Assembly (NCBI RefSeq): GCF_000419605.1 | Contig: NZ_ATTI01000001.1 | Coordinates: 2,390,501 to 2,454,500 of the forward strand | DNA: 64,000 nt | Origin: Sphingomonas phyllosphaerae 5.2 | GTDB taxonomy: Bacteria > Pseudomonadota > Alphaproteobacteria > Sphingomonadales > Sphingomonadaceae | Direction: 5' to 3' | Shown: positions 1 through 7,931 of the stretch, piece after piece | Position numbering within the stretch: position 1 is the stretch's first letter | Layout of the letters: every line of letters begins with the position of its first letter | The notes under the pieces: generated by a model | Databases searched by the model: none | Seen by the model: the letters and a program-made list of their open reading frames with translations, nothing else | What the model was told of the DNA's origin: nothing | Made by a program: the position numbers and the translations under genes

Positions 1-412
1 CACCCGGCACCACCGCCCCGCGCCGCAGCAGGAAGGCATGCCGGACGATCTCGGCCTGCTGCTCGATGCCATAGCGCTCCAGGCGCCAGCCGGGGCGGAT
101 CGCGTAGTGATAGCGGCAGAACGGATGGCGTTTCAGCGGCAGGAATATCCCGCGCTGATGCTGCCAGACATGGCACAATTCGTGGATCAGCAGCCCTTGC
201 GCGTCGAGCGAAGCCGCAGCGAAATCCTCGCACCACAGCGTCCCGCCCGGATGGAAATGGATGCACCCGCGCGGCGCCATCACCGTGTCGCGAGGCTGGA
301 AAAACGCCCATTTCCGCTGCACCAGTCGCACCGGCGCATAGTCGATCGCATCGCCATACACCGACCGGGCCAGTGCCACCTCCCCCATGGTCAGCGCGCG
401 TCCGGTCACCAC
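1..412 (-). CDS. HEXXH-motif conserved protein, 'vgr related protein' type (partial)
   Basis: The gene runs off the left edge of the window, so the C-terminus is missing. The visible 137 codons start at GTG (410-412, a second GTG follows directly) with GGAGG about 10 bases upstream. The product carries a zinc-protease-like HELCHVWQHQ motif near residue 74, preceded by a Phe/Pro-rich stretch (WAFFQPRDTVMAP) and followed by GIEQQAEIVRHAF. This pattern matches a family that sphingomonad genomes list as 'vgr related protein'. That name is historical and says nothing firm about function. The HEXXH suggests metal binding, but a protease activity is inference. The start overlaps the stop of the upstream small ORF, so translation is probably coupled. 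Confidence 0.7.
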   Translation of the reverse strand, partial: MVTGRALTMGEVALARSVYGDAIDYAPVRLVQRKWAFFQPRDTVMAPRGCIHFHPGGTLWCEDFAAASLDAQGLLIHELCHVWQHQRGIFLPLKRHPFCRYHYAIRPGWRLERYGIEQQAEIVRHAFLLRRGAVVPG

Positions 413-606
413 GGTGACAGCGCCTCCAGCACGAGTTCACCGGCACCATGCCCGGTAAGATGCCGGCAAGGCCGGTCGATCCACGATAGTGCGATCCCAT
501 CGCCATGACCGACATCGACCCGCTCGGTCCTCACCAGGCCGGGCACGACGAAATCCGCGATACGCGCGACGGCAAGCTCCACGCCCGGGAACCTAGCGAA
601 CACCAC
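406..606 (-). CDS. Small hypothetical protein (66 aa)
   Basis: This is a short reading frame with GC-rich third positions that ends in TGA overlapping the GTG start of the HEXXH gene, which fits translational coupling. GTG codons at 606 and 603 are possible starts; the upstream GGGGCGG is only a weak ribosome binding site. The product is mostly hydrophobic and acidic with no recognisable domain. It lies just downstream of the copper chaperone gene on the same strand. It could be a shadow ORF, and no function is proposed. Confidence 0.4.
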   Translation of the reverse strand: MVFARFPGVELAVARIADFVVPGLVRTERVDVGHGDGIALSWIDRPCRHLTGHGAGELVLEALSPW

Positions 607-655
607 CCGCCCCGCCGCGCCGTCGAGACTTGAGCTGGATCGACGATGCGACGGA

Positions 656-1096
656 TCAGTCGGGCGCGGCATCGCCCGCCGCTATCACCTTCGCGGGAAC
701 GGCAGTCGAGCTCCCATCGGCGAAGCGCATCGTCAGCGGCAGGGTTGCGCCTGCTCTCACCGACGCCGGCACGTCGAACAGCATCACGTGCCGCCCGCCC
801 GGCGCGAAGGCGACGTCCGCTCCCGTCGGAACCGGCACGTTCGGCAGCGAGTCCATCGTCGCCATGCCGTTGCCGGTCATGCGGCTGCCATGCAGTTCGG
901 CGCGCGGAACGCCCGCCGCCTCTACCTTTACCAGCGTTGCGTCCTTCGCTCCGCCGCGCATCATGAAATAGCCCGCCGCCGGCCGGCCCGGCACCGCAGC
1001 CAGCCGGATATAGGCATCCTTCACCACCGGCGTCTGCGGCTGCGCGGAGCAGGCGGCGAACAGCATCAGCGGCGCAATCGTCCAGCGGCGGTCCAT
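656..1096 (-). CDS. PCuAC-family periplasmic copper chaperone (DUF461)
   Basis: The 146-residue product starts at ATG 1096 behind GAGGAG. An N-terminal hydrophobic segment ending FAACSAQ looks like a lipoprotein signal (lipobox-like AAC). The mature part has the PCuAC pattern: an ELHGS..M..NGMATM metal-site stretch near residues 68-84, then V..PTGADVAFAPGGRHVML. In this family the conserved His and Met residues bind Cu(I) in the periplasm for delivery to cytochrome oxidase CuA or detoxification. No Sco or Cox gene is adjacent, so its partner is unknown. The fold assignment is firm, the exact copper target is inference. Confidence 0.85.
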   Translation of the reverse strand: MDRRWTIAPLMLFAACSAQPQTPVVKDAYIRLAAVPGRPAAGYFMMRGGAKDATLVKVEAAGVPRAELHGSRMTGNGMATMDSLPNVPVPTGADVAFAPGGRHVMLFDVPASVRAGATLPLTMRFADGSSTAVPAKVIAAGDAAPD

Positions 1097-1217
1097 CACA
1101 TCTCCTCGTATCGTGGCGCCGGTGTAGGTGCGCCGCCGCGCCCCGACAAGCCAGCGCCGGTCGACACCCGGCGTCCCGAAGCAATCCGCTTCGTTCGCGC
1201 TCTCGGGACGGCTTGAT

Positions 1218-1512
1218 CTACCAGCCGAGGTCGCCCTTCTCGCGCCGATCGACAATCAGCGCTTCGCGGGTGCCGGACTGCTCGCGAATGAAGATGATCC
1301 ATCGGTTCGGGCGAGCCGCGCTGCCACGATCGGGCAGGCTTGCTCCCTTGCTCCGTCATTGCGAGCGCAGCGAAGCAACCCAGCGTTCCGCACGACGCGC
1401 TGGCTTGCTTCGCTGCGCTCGCAACCACGGGGGAGCCGGCTGGCTGTCGATCGGCTCCAGAAGCAGGCAGACCTCGCAATCCGTCGCCCCGGCGTGGCAC
1501 TTCGCCCTTCAT
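1218..1512 (-). pseudogene. Remnant of a small Cys-rich gene interrupted by a REP-like palindrome
   Basis: Downstream of hrpB on the same strand, one reading frame encodes CHAGATDCEVCLLLEPIDSQP (split here for clarity: a C-x2-H-like start, then DCEVC), runs into the palindrome at 1353-1430, meets TGA just after it, then continues in the same frame as RWIIFIREQSGTREAL and ends VDRREKGDLGW with a TAG at 1218-1220. The possible ATG at 1512 is one base out of frame with this. Both flanking segments look protein-like, so a small gene may have been broken by repeat insertion and a frameshift. I cannot name a family. It may also be chance coding-like sequence. Confidence 0.3.
1353..1430. repeat. REP-like imperfect palindrome, copy 1
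   Basis: Two 33-base arms (1353-1385 and 1398-1430) are inverted with three mismatches around a 12-base loop. The core GCGAGCGCAGCGAAGCAA is the classic sphingomonad/alphaproteobacterial intergenic palindrome whose translations give the familiar spurious 'RCARND' peptides. It would form a stable stem-loop in RNA. A related copy lies at 62534-62610. Confidence 0.8.
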
Positions 1513-1577
1513 CTGCAAGTTGAAACCGCCGAAACGCATTCAGCGCGACGGCCGCCATAGCCGAAGGAGGTCCTCGC

Positions 1578-3992
1578 CTAGCGCCGCGCATCCGCGCGCT
1601 TTGTGCGCAGCGTCGGCGCCGCCGCCGCGGGATCGTCCGGCCACGGATGCCGCGGGTAGCGCCCGCGCATCTCGCGCGCCACCTCGCGCCAGCTACCCTG
1701 CCAGAACCCCGGCAAGTCGCGGGTCGTCTGGATCGGGCGCCCCGCCGGTGACGTCAACGACAGCACCAGCGGCACGCGTCGTTCGCCGACCAGCGGATGC
1801 TCGGCCAGCCCGAACAGGGCTTGCACGCGCAACTCCACCGTCGGGCCCGCTTCGGCGCCATAATCGATCGCATGCGTCGATCCTGCCGGGCTCGTGAACT
1901 CGGCCGGCGCGAGGCGGTCGATCTGGCGCAGCGCATCCCAGCCGATCAGCTGCCGCAAAGCCTCGGTCAACGCACCCGGCGCGATCGCATCCAGCCGCCG
2001 CCGCCCCGCCACCAGCAGCGGCAGCCATTCGTCGAGCCGCTCGACCAGCACCGCATCGTCGAGCGGCACGCCCGCGAACAGCGCGCGCGTCCGCAGCGCC
2101 GTCGCGCCATCGGACCACGGCAGCAACGCCACCCCGTGCACGCGCACCCCCTCCACCAGTGCCGCCGCCAGCACCGCCGGATCGGCCTGTGGGTCGGGGC
2201 CGCTCGACAGCCGGATCGCGCCGATCCGCCGCTCGCGCAGCGACTGCACGGCACCGGTCGCCGCATCGAAGGTGGCGGTGCGATGCGTCACGATCCGGTC
2301 GGCGAACAACGCCTCGACCTCTCCCGCGTCGATCGCCGCGGCGGACAGGATGCGCGCGCCCGCCGCCATCCCCTGCGTTTCGGCGACCGCCAGCCATTCC
2401 GCACGCGCCAGCGTCGACGTGGCGTCAAGCCGGAAGCCGCGCCCGCCCGCCGACACCCACCGCTCGCCACTGGCATCGCGACGCCGCGCGACGCGGTCCG
2501 GGAAGGCCAGCGCGACACACGCCGCGATCGTCTCCGCCGCGCCGCCGCGGCCCGCCATCCCCGCCCAGCGCTTCGCGAGTGCCCGCGCGCTTTCCGCCTT
2601 GGCGGAACGATCGCCGCGCCAGCGTCGCAATCGCAGTTCGAGGTCGGCGTCAGGCCCGCCCAGCCCGCGCTCCTGCAACAACACCGCGATCTCCGCGGCG
2701 AGCCGCCTGTCGCCCGCCTCCAGCAGCATGTGCGCCAGCCGCGGCGTCATCGGAAGCGCAGCGATGCGCTTACCGTGCGAGGTCGGCCGCCCGTCCGCAT
2801 CGATCGCCCCCAGCGTCAGCAACCGTGCCCGCGCTTCGGTCACCGCGACTTCCGGCGGCGGATCGAGCCAGCGCAGCGCCCGCGGATCCGCCACGCCCCA
2901 CATCGCGCACGCCAGCACCAGCGCCGACAGGTCCGCCTCGAGGATTTCGGGCGGGTCGAAGCGCGGTGTCCCCGCGGTACCCGCCGCTTCCCAAAGGCGA
3001 TAGGCGACGCCCGGCTGCTGCCGCGCGGCGCGACCGGCGCGCTGCGTCGCCGACGCCTGGCTGGCGCGCTCGGTCACCAGTCGCGTCATCCCCGCCGCGC
3101 GGTCGTAGCGTGGGCGTCGCGCCAGCCCGCTGTCGATCACCACCCGGATACCGTCCAGCGTCAGGCTCGTCTCCGCGATCGACGTCGCCAGCACCAGCTT
3201 GCGCGCGCCGTCCGGCTCGGCACGGATCGCGGCGCGCTGGGCGCTCGGGTCAAGGCTGCCGTGCAGCCGGTGGACGCGCACGCCAGGGATTTCGGCGATC
3301 CGCTCCGCCGTTCGCTCGATCTCCGCCACGCCGGGCAGGAACGCCAGCACCCCGCCCTGCTCCTCCCCCAGCGCACGGCGGATCGCCCCCGCCATCGCAT
3401 CCTCGATCCGCGCCTCGGCGGCGCGCCCGATGTGGCGCAGCTCGAGCGGATGGCTGCGTCCTTCGCTCTCGACCACCGGCGCGCCGTCCATCAGCGTCGC
3501 GAAGCGCGCACCGTCCAGGGTAGCGGACATGGCCACGATCCGCAGGTCGGGCCGCAAGCCACCCTGCGCGTCAAGGGCGAGCGCCAGCCCGAAGTCGCCG
3601 TCCAGGCTCCGCTCGTGCACTTCGTCGAACAGGATTGCGGACACACCGGTCAGCTCGGGATCGTCCTGCAGCCGTGCGGTCAGGATGCCTTCGGTCAGGA
3701 CGGTGACCCGCGTGGCCGCCGACCGCTTCGTATCGAGGCGCGTCGCATAGCCGAAAGTACCTCCGACCGGCTCACCCGCCTGTGCGGCCATCCGCTCCGC
3801 GGCGGCGCGCGCGGCGAGGCGGCGGGGGCTGGTGACCAGCACCTCGCCGCTGCACCACGCCGCGCCGATCAGGGCGGGTGCGACGGCGGTGGTCTTGCCC
3901 GCTCCCGGCGGGGCCACCAGCACCGCCGACGATCGCTCGGCGAGGACGGCGAGCAACTCGGGCAGGACGGCATGGATCGGCAGCGAGGTCAC
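1578..3992 (-). CDS. hrpB: ATP-dependent helicase HrpB
   Basis: DEAH/RHA-type RNA helicase of 804 residues, close to the family's usual 800-840. In order: Walker A APPGAGKTT (residues 27-35), DEVHERS Walker B near 130, MSAT motif III, a helicase C domain with SIAETSLTLDGIRVVIDSG and the QRAGRAARQQPG motif VI, then the HA2-type region and the HrpB-specific C-terminal domain ending near GRYPRHPWPDDP. I chose GTG 3992, which places the first helix directly before Walker A; the longer open frame upstream has no matching sequence. It is a single gene. The cellular role of HrpB is poorly defined; an RNA helicase activity follows from the family. Confidence 0.93.
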   Translation of the reverse strand: MTSLPIHAVLPELLAVLAERSSAVLVAPPGAGKTTAVAPALIGAAWCSGEVLVTSPRRLAARAAAERMAAQAGEPVGGTFGYATRLDTKRSAATRVTVLTEGILTARLQDDPELTGVSAILFDEVHERSLDGDFGLALALDAQGGLRPDLRIVAMSATLDGARFATLMDGAPVVESEGRSHPLELRHIGRAAEARIEDAMAGAIRRALGEEQGGVLAFLPGVAEIERTAERIAEIPGVRVHRLHGSLDPSAQRAAIRAEPDGARKLVLATSIAETSLTLDGIRVVIDSGLARRPRYDRAAGMTRLVTERASQASATQRAGRAARQQPGVAYRLWEAAGTAGTPRFDPPEILEADLSALVLACAMWGVADPRALRWLDPPPEVAVTEARARLLTLGAIDADGRPTSHGKRIAALPMTPRLAHMLLEAGDRRLAAEIAVLLQERGLGGPDADLELRLRRWRGDRSAKAESARALAKRWAGMAGRGGAAETIAACVALAFPDRVARRRDASGERWVSAGGRGFRLDATSTLARAEWLAVAETQGMAAGARILSAAAIDAGEVEALFADRIVTHRTATFDAATGAVQSLRERRIGAIRLSSGPDPQADPAVLAAALVEGVRVHGVALLPWSDGATALRTRALFAGVPLDDAVLVERLDEWLPLLVAGRRRLDAIAPGALTEALRQLIGWDALRQIDRLAPAEFTSPAGSTHAIDYGAEAGPTVELRVQALFGLAEHPLVGERRVPLVLSLTSPAGRPIQTTRDLPGFWQGSWREVAREMRGRYPRHPWPDDPAAAAPTLRTKRADARR

Positions 3993-4142
3993 GCGCCGGT
4001 GTGTGGCAGATCGTAGCGCGGTTGAGAACCGCAACGCCCGGCATCGCCCGCCGCGAAGGTCATGGGAGCGCCACCCCGGCAAGAGCGGACATGGCGCGCC
4101 ACGCAGGAGGTTCCAGCGTTCGCCGGAACGACGATCGCTCGG

Positions 4143-5135
4143 TCAGACCGCGGCGGTGATCGCCTTCAGGTCGACGATCGGTCGTGCGCCGAAATGCTGG
4201 ATCACCTCCGCCGCACAGATCGCGCCGAGCGTCAGCGACGCTTCGAGCGTCTTGCCGCGGGCCTGCCCGTGCAGGAAGCCGGCCGCGAACAGGTCGCCCG
4301 CACCGGTCGTGTCGACGACCTTGTCGATCGGCTGCGCCGGCACCGTGGTGCGCTCGCCGCCGGAAATCGCCATCGCCCCACGCTCCGCCAGCGTGACCAC
4401 GACCAGCGGCACCTTGGCTTGCACCGCCGCGACTGCCGCGTCGACCGAGTCGGTCTCGGTAAGGAACATGATCTCCGCCTCGTTGGCGAACAGCACGTCG
4501 ATCAGGCCGTGCGCGATCAGCTCGTGGAAGGCGGCGCGGTGGCGATCGATCACGAACTCCGCCGACAGCGTGAACGCGACCTTGCGCCCGGCCTGGCGCG
4601 CGATGTCGATCGCGGCGCGCATCGCCGCGCGCGGCTCCTCCGGGTCCCACAGATAGCCTTCGAGATACAGATAGCGCGCCGCGGCGATCAGCGTCGCGTC
4701 CAGCGCCTCGGCCGGCAGATAGTGCGATGCGCCCAGGAACGTGTTCATCGTGCGCTGTCCATCGGGCGTCACGAAGATCAGGCAACGCCCCGTGGTTGGC
4801 GCACCGGCGCGCGATGGCGTGTCGAAGCGGATGCCCGCCGCGCGGATATCGTGTGCGAAGACCTCGCCCAGCTGGTCGTCGGCGACCTGCCCGATGAAGG
4901 CGCACGCGCTGCCCAGCGCCGCCATTCCCGCGATCGTATTCGCCGCCGAACCGCCCGACACTTCCTGCCCCGGCCCCATCTTCGCATAGAGCGCGTCGGC
5001 TTCCTCGGGCGAGAAGACCAGCGCCATCGCGCCCTTGGTCATGCCGTTGTCGGCGATGAAGTCGTCGGCGGCGGGCGAGAGGATGTCGACGATGGCATTG
5101 CCGATCGCGACCACGTCGTAGCGGGGTTCGGTCAA
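4143..5135 (-). CDS. PfkB-family sugar/adenosine kinase
   Basis: The 330-residue product has the ribokinase/PfkB fold: an N-terminal GNAIVDIL strand, the GGSAANT substrate lid motif near residue 61, and the C-terminal DTTGAGDLFAAGFL anion-hole motif near residue 267 with the catalytic Asp. In alphaproteobacteria this subgroup is generally annotated as adenosine kinase, phosphorylating adenosine to AMP with ATP for purine salvage. Substrate cannot be proved from sequence; another carbohydrate kinase role is possible. ATG 5135 follows an AGGAACC ribosome site. It stands alone between hrpB and a divergent membrane protein gene. Confidence 0.85.
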   Translation of the reverse strand: MTEPRYDVVAIGNAIVDILSPAADDFIADNGMTKGAMALVFSPEEADALYAKMGPGQEVSGGSAANTIAGMAALGSACAFIGQVADDQLGEVFAHDIRAAGIRFDTPSRAGAPTTGRCLIFVTPDGQRTMNTFLGASHYLPAEALDATLIAAARYLYLEGYLWDPEEPRAAMRAAIDIARQAGRKVAFTLSAEFVIDRHRAAFHELIAHGLIDVLFANEAEIMFLTETDSVDAAVAAVQAKVPLVVVTLAERGAMAISGGERTTVPAQPIDKVVDTTGAGDLFAAGFLHGQARGKTLEASLTLGAICAAEVIQHFGARPIVDLKAITAAV

Positions 5136-5221
5136 GGTCGTGGTTCCTGGCAGCGGGAAAGCGCCCGCCTAGAGCGCGCCCGCGGGTTGCGCAACGGCCA
5201 AGCGTGGCGCATCGCCTTGCC

Positions 5222-5890
5222 ATGATACGCGCTTTCCTGCTGTCGCTGCGGCAACTCGCCGATCCGCCGGTGCTGCGGGTGCTGGCGCTGTCGCTGGCGA
5301 TCACGCTAGTGATGTTCGTAGCGCTCGGCGGGTTGCTGTGGTGGGCGATCGATGCCGCGCTGGCCGGGTGGAGCTGGCACGGCGCGCTGGCGGGCGTGGC
5401 CGCGACGGTGGCGACCGTGCTGGGCGCATGGCTGCTGTTCCGCGCCGTCGCGATGGTGGTGGTCGGGCTGTTCGCCGACACGATCGTGGCGGCGGTGGAG
5501 CGGCGGCATTACCCCGATGCGTTGGCGACGGCGCGGCCGGTGTCGCTTGCGCGCGGGCTTCGCATGGGGCTGGCCTCGGCAGCGCGGTTCATCGCGGTCA
5601 ACCTGCTCTTCGCGCCCGTCTATCTGGCGCTGCTGGTCACCGGAGTCGGCACCGCCGCGGCGTTCTTCGTCGTCAACGGCTGGCTGCTCGGGCGCGACCT
5701 GGGCGAGATGGTCGCGGCCCGCCACTTGCCCGGTGCGGCGATGCGAGACTGGCGTGCGGCCACCGCGGGGCAACGCTTCGTGCTGGGGCTTGCCGCGACC
5801 GGGCTGTTCGTGGTTCCGCTGCTCAACATCCTCGCGCCCGTCATCGGCGCGGCGATGGCGACGCATCTTTTCCACAGGAACCGCCGATGA
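5222..5890 (+). CDS. EI24 / CysZ-like integral membrane protein
   Basis: The 222-residue protein has about six hydrophobic segments (for example around residues 20-45, 60-85, 125-160 and 190-210) and the polar FADTIVAAVERRHYP loop that is typical of the EI24 domain family, which includes the sulfate permease CysZ. Function in this lineage is not established. ATG 5222 is preferred; an in-frame GTG lies 18 bases upstream and no strong ribosome site decides it. The stop overlaps the ATG of the next lipoprotein gene (ATGA), so the two are co-translated. Confidence 0.8.
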   Translation: MIRAFLLSLRQLADPPVLRVLALSLAITLVMFVALGGLLWWAIDAALAGWSWHGALAGVAATVATVLGAWLLFRAVAMVVVGLFADTIVAAVERRHYPDALATARPVSLARGLRMGLASAARFIAVNLLFAPVYLALLVTGVGTAAAFFVVNGWLLGRDLGEMVAARHLPGAAMRDWRAATAGQRFVLGLAATGLFVVPLLNILAPVIGAAMATHLFHRNRR

Positions 5891-6261
5891 AGCCGTTCGT
5901 CCCGGCCGCCCTCCTCGCCCTGCCGCTCTTGGCCGGGTGCGCGACCACCACCGTGCCACGCCCCACCGTGTCGCGCGCGATCCCGGTCGCGCTCCCGACG
6001 CTCGGGCTGGAGGCGGTGATGGGGCAGGATGTCGCGCAACTGACCCGCACCTTCGGGCAGCCCGATGCCGACGTGCGCGAAGGCACCGCGCGCAAGCTGC
6101 AATTCTCCAGCGCGATCTGCATCCTCGATGCCTATCTCTATCCCACCGCCGGCCATGCCGAGCCGCGCGTCACCTGGGTCGATGCGCGGCAGCGCGACGG
6201 CAGCAGCATCGATCGCGCCAGCTGCGTCGCGGCACTCAACCGGCGGACCGGCGGGCGGTAG
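5887..6261 (+). CDS. Small lipoprotein of unknown function
   Basis: The 124-residue product begins with a Lys-poor hydrophobic signal ending in the lipobox LLAGC (Cys at about residue 18), so it is probably a lipid-anchored envelope protein. The mature part has the pattern LGLEAVMGQDVAQLTRTFGQPDADVREG.., recalling SmpA/OmlA-like 'Gln-Pro' lipoproteins that assess a first helix then a strand, and two Cys that could pair (ICILDAY and ASCVAAL). No domain can be assigned firmly. It overlaps the EI24 gene by four bases. Confidence 0.75.
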   Translation: MKPFVPAALLALPLLAGCATTTVPRPTVSRAIPVALPTLGLEAVMGQDVAQLTRTFGQPDADVREGTARKLQFSSAICILDAYLYPTAGHAEPRVTWVDARQRDGSSIDRASCVAALNRRTGGR

Positions 6262-6331
6262 CACGACCATAAGACCGTTGAGCGCGTCCGGCCACGGCGC
6301 TAACCCTCAGTAAAACGGAGGGGGACAATCG

Positions 6332-7633
6332 ATGGCACCGGCACAGCTGAGCGTCATTTTCTTCATGCAGCTGTTCGCGATCGTCGCGGTGTCGCGCGCG
6401 GTCGGCTGGCTCGCGAAGCGTTATCTGGGGCAACCGCAGGTGGTCGGCGAGATGATCGCGGGCGTGCTGCTCGGGCCGTCGCTGCTGGGGCTGTTGGCGC
6501 CGGAGTGGCAGGCGGCGCTGTTCCCGAAGGAGACGCGCGGGCTGCTTTATGCCGTCGCGCAACTCGGCGTCGGGCTCTACATGTTCATCGTCGGCCTGGG
6601 TTTCCGCGCCGATCATTTCCGCAGCAACGCGCGCAGCGCCACGGCCGTGTCGCTCTCCGGAATGATCGCCCCGTTCGTGCTGGCGATCGCGATCGCGCCG
6701 TGGCTTCGGTCGATCCCTGGATTGTTCGGGCCGAGCGTCACCGCGACGCAGGCGGTGCTGTTCACCGGCGCATGCATCGCGATCACCGCCTTTCCGATGC
6801 TGGCGCGGATCATCCACGAACGCGGCCTCTCCGACACCCCGCTCGGTACGCTGTCGCTGTCGTCGGGGGCGATCGACGACGCCGGGGCGTGGACGGTGCT
6901 GGCGGTCGTGCTCGCGACGTTCGGCGACGGGCCGGGCGTGGCGGTGAAGGCGATCGGCGGCGCGGCCCTGTTCGCGTTGGTCGTGCTCGGGCTCGGGCCA
7001 CGGCTGCTGCGGCCGCTGGGCGCGCGTGCGGCGCGGGCCGGGCGGATCGGTCAGGGCGATACCGCCATCGCGCTGATGCTGTTCCTGCTCGCCGCCTTCG
7101 CGATGGATGCGGTCGGGATGCACGCGGTGTTCGGCGGGTTCCTGCTGGGCGTCGCGATGCCGCGCGGCGTCTTCGCGGACGGTTTGAAACAACAGCTGGA
7201 GCCGCTCACCGTCCTGCTGCTGCTACCGTGCTTCTTCACCTTCTCGGGGCTCAACACCCAGCTTGGGCTGGTCGCCGATCCGGCGCTGATCGGCGTCACG
7301 CTGGTCGTGCTGGCGGCATCGGTGCTCGCGAAAGGCGGCGCCTGCTGGGCCGCGGCACGGCTGACCGGGCAGGACAATGCCACCGCGATGGGGGTCGGCG
7401 CGCTGATGAACGCGCGCGGGCTGATGGAACTCATCATCATCAACATCGGGCTGGCCCGCGGCATCATCGGCCCGGCGCTGTTCTCGATGCTGGTGCTGAT
7501 GGCGATCGCGACGACGCTGATGGCCTCGCCGCTCTTCGAACTGGTCTATGGCCGCACGGCACGCGCACGCGGCGAACTCGGCGCGCTCGGCGAAGCGGAG
7601 GACGGCACGGTGCGCGAGGCGGTCGCCTCCTGA
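6332..7633 (+). CDS. Kef-type cation:proton antiporter (CPA2 family)
   Basis: The 433-residue protein is a multi-spanning membrane transporter with about 12-13 segments and the Na_H_Exchanger domain. Landmarks are GEMIAGVLLGPSLLG near residue 35, the FTGACIAITAFPMLARII segment, the SSGAIDDAGAW motif containing the paired acidic DD expected in the ion site, and NARGLMELIIINIG near the C-terminus. It lacks the RCK/TrkA-N regulatory domain of KefB/KefC, so it is a short CPA2 antiporter exchanging K+ or Na+ for H+. A GGAGGGGG ribosome site precedes ATG 6332. It converges with the DUF3325 gene four bases away. Confidence 0.9.
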   Translation: MAPAQLSVIFFMQLFAIVAVSRAVGWLAKRYLGQPQVVGEMIAGVLLGPSLLGLLAPEWQAALFPKETRGLLYAVAQLGVGLYMFIVGLGFRADHFRSNARSATAVSLSGMIAPFVLAIAIAPWLRSIPGLFGPSVTATQAVLFTGACIAITAFPMLARIIHERGLSDTPLGTLSLSSGAIDDAGAWTVLAVVLATFGDGPGVAVKAIGGAALFALVVLGLGPRLLRPLGARAARAGRIGQGDTAIALMLFLLAAFAMDAVGMHAVFGGFLLGVAMPRGVFADGLKQQLEPLTVLLLLPCFFTFSGLNTQLGLVADPALIGVTLVVLAASVLAKGGACWAAARLTGQDNATAMGVGALMNARGLMELIIINIGLARGIIGPALFSMLVLMAIATTLMASPLFELVYGRTARARGELGALGEAEDGTVREAVAS

Positions 7634-7637
7634 CGGA

Positions 7638-7931
7638 TCAGCGGCGACGCAGCGTCCGGCGCACGGGATAAAAGACCGCGCCGGGCGCCACCGACAACGC
7701 CAGTACCACCGCAACCGCGGCGATCGACGCGCAGGTCAACAGCCGTACCCAGCGCTCGCCATCCATCGGCGTACCGACGCGCACCAGCGCCAGCGCGATC
7801 AGCACCGCCGCGCCGCTGCGCAGGGCGCGCACCGCCCGTTCGCCGGATACGCCCGCCTCGCGCCGGAACTTGTAGGACGCCGCCGCCAGCAGGACGAACG
7901 CCAACGCACACAGCAACACGCCTTCACACAT
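7638..7931 (-). CDS. DUF3325 family inner-membrane protein of iron-uptake operon
   Basis: This 97-residue protein has three hydrophobic segments and the charged YKFRREAG loop seen in DUF3325, a family that occurs beside PepSY-type membrane proteins and siderophore receptors. Its ATG (7931) overlaps the end of the PepSY gene, so it is the last gene of the DUF3649-PepSY-DUF3325 operon. Its molecular job is unknown; a role in siderophore iron handling is inferred from context. Confidence 0.75.
   Translation of the reverse strand: MCEGVLLCALAFVLLAAASYKFRREAGVSGERAVRALRSGAAVLIALALVRVGTPMDGERWVRLLTCASIAAVAVVLALSVAPGAVFYPVRRTLRRR

Noticed and set aside
38..508. Long plus-strand frame over the HEXXH gene
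   Set aside because: Antisense shadow. The minus frame has HEXXH and family-like motifs, the plus frame is Arg/Pro/His-rich without any motif.
1256..1591. Frames in the REP-like palindrome with CERSEA and LLRCARND peptides
   Set aside because: Known artefacts of translating this repeat, not proteins.
1797..4016. Open plus-strand frames of up to 739 codons opposite hrpB
   Set aside because: GC-rich antisense shadow. HrpB motifs are complete on minus.
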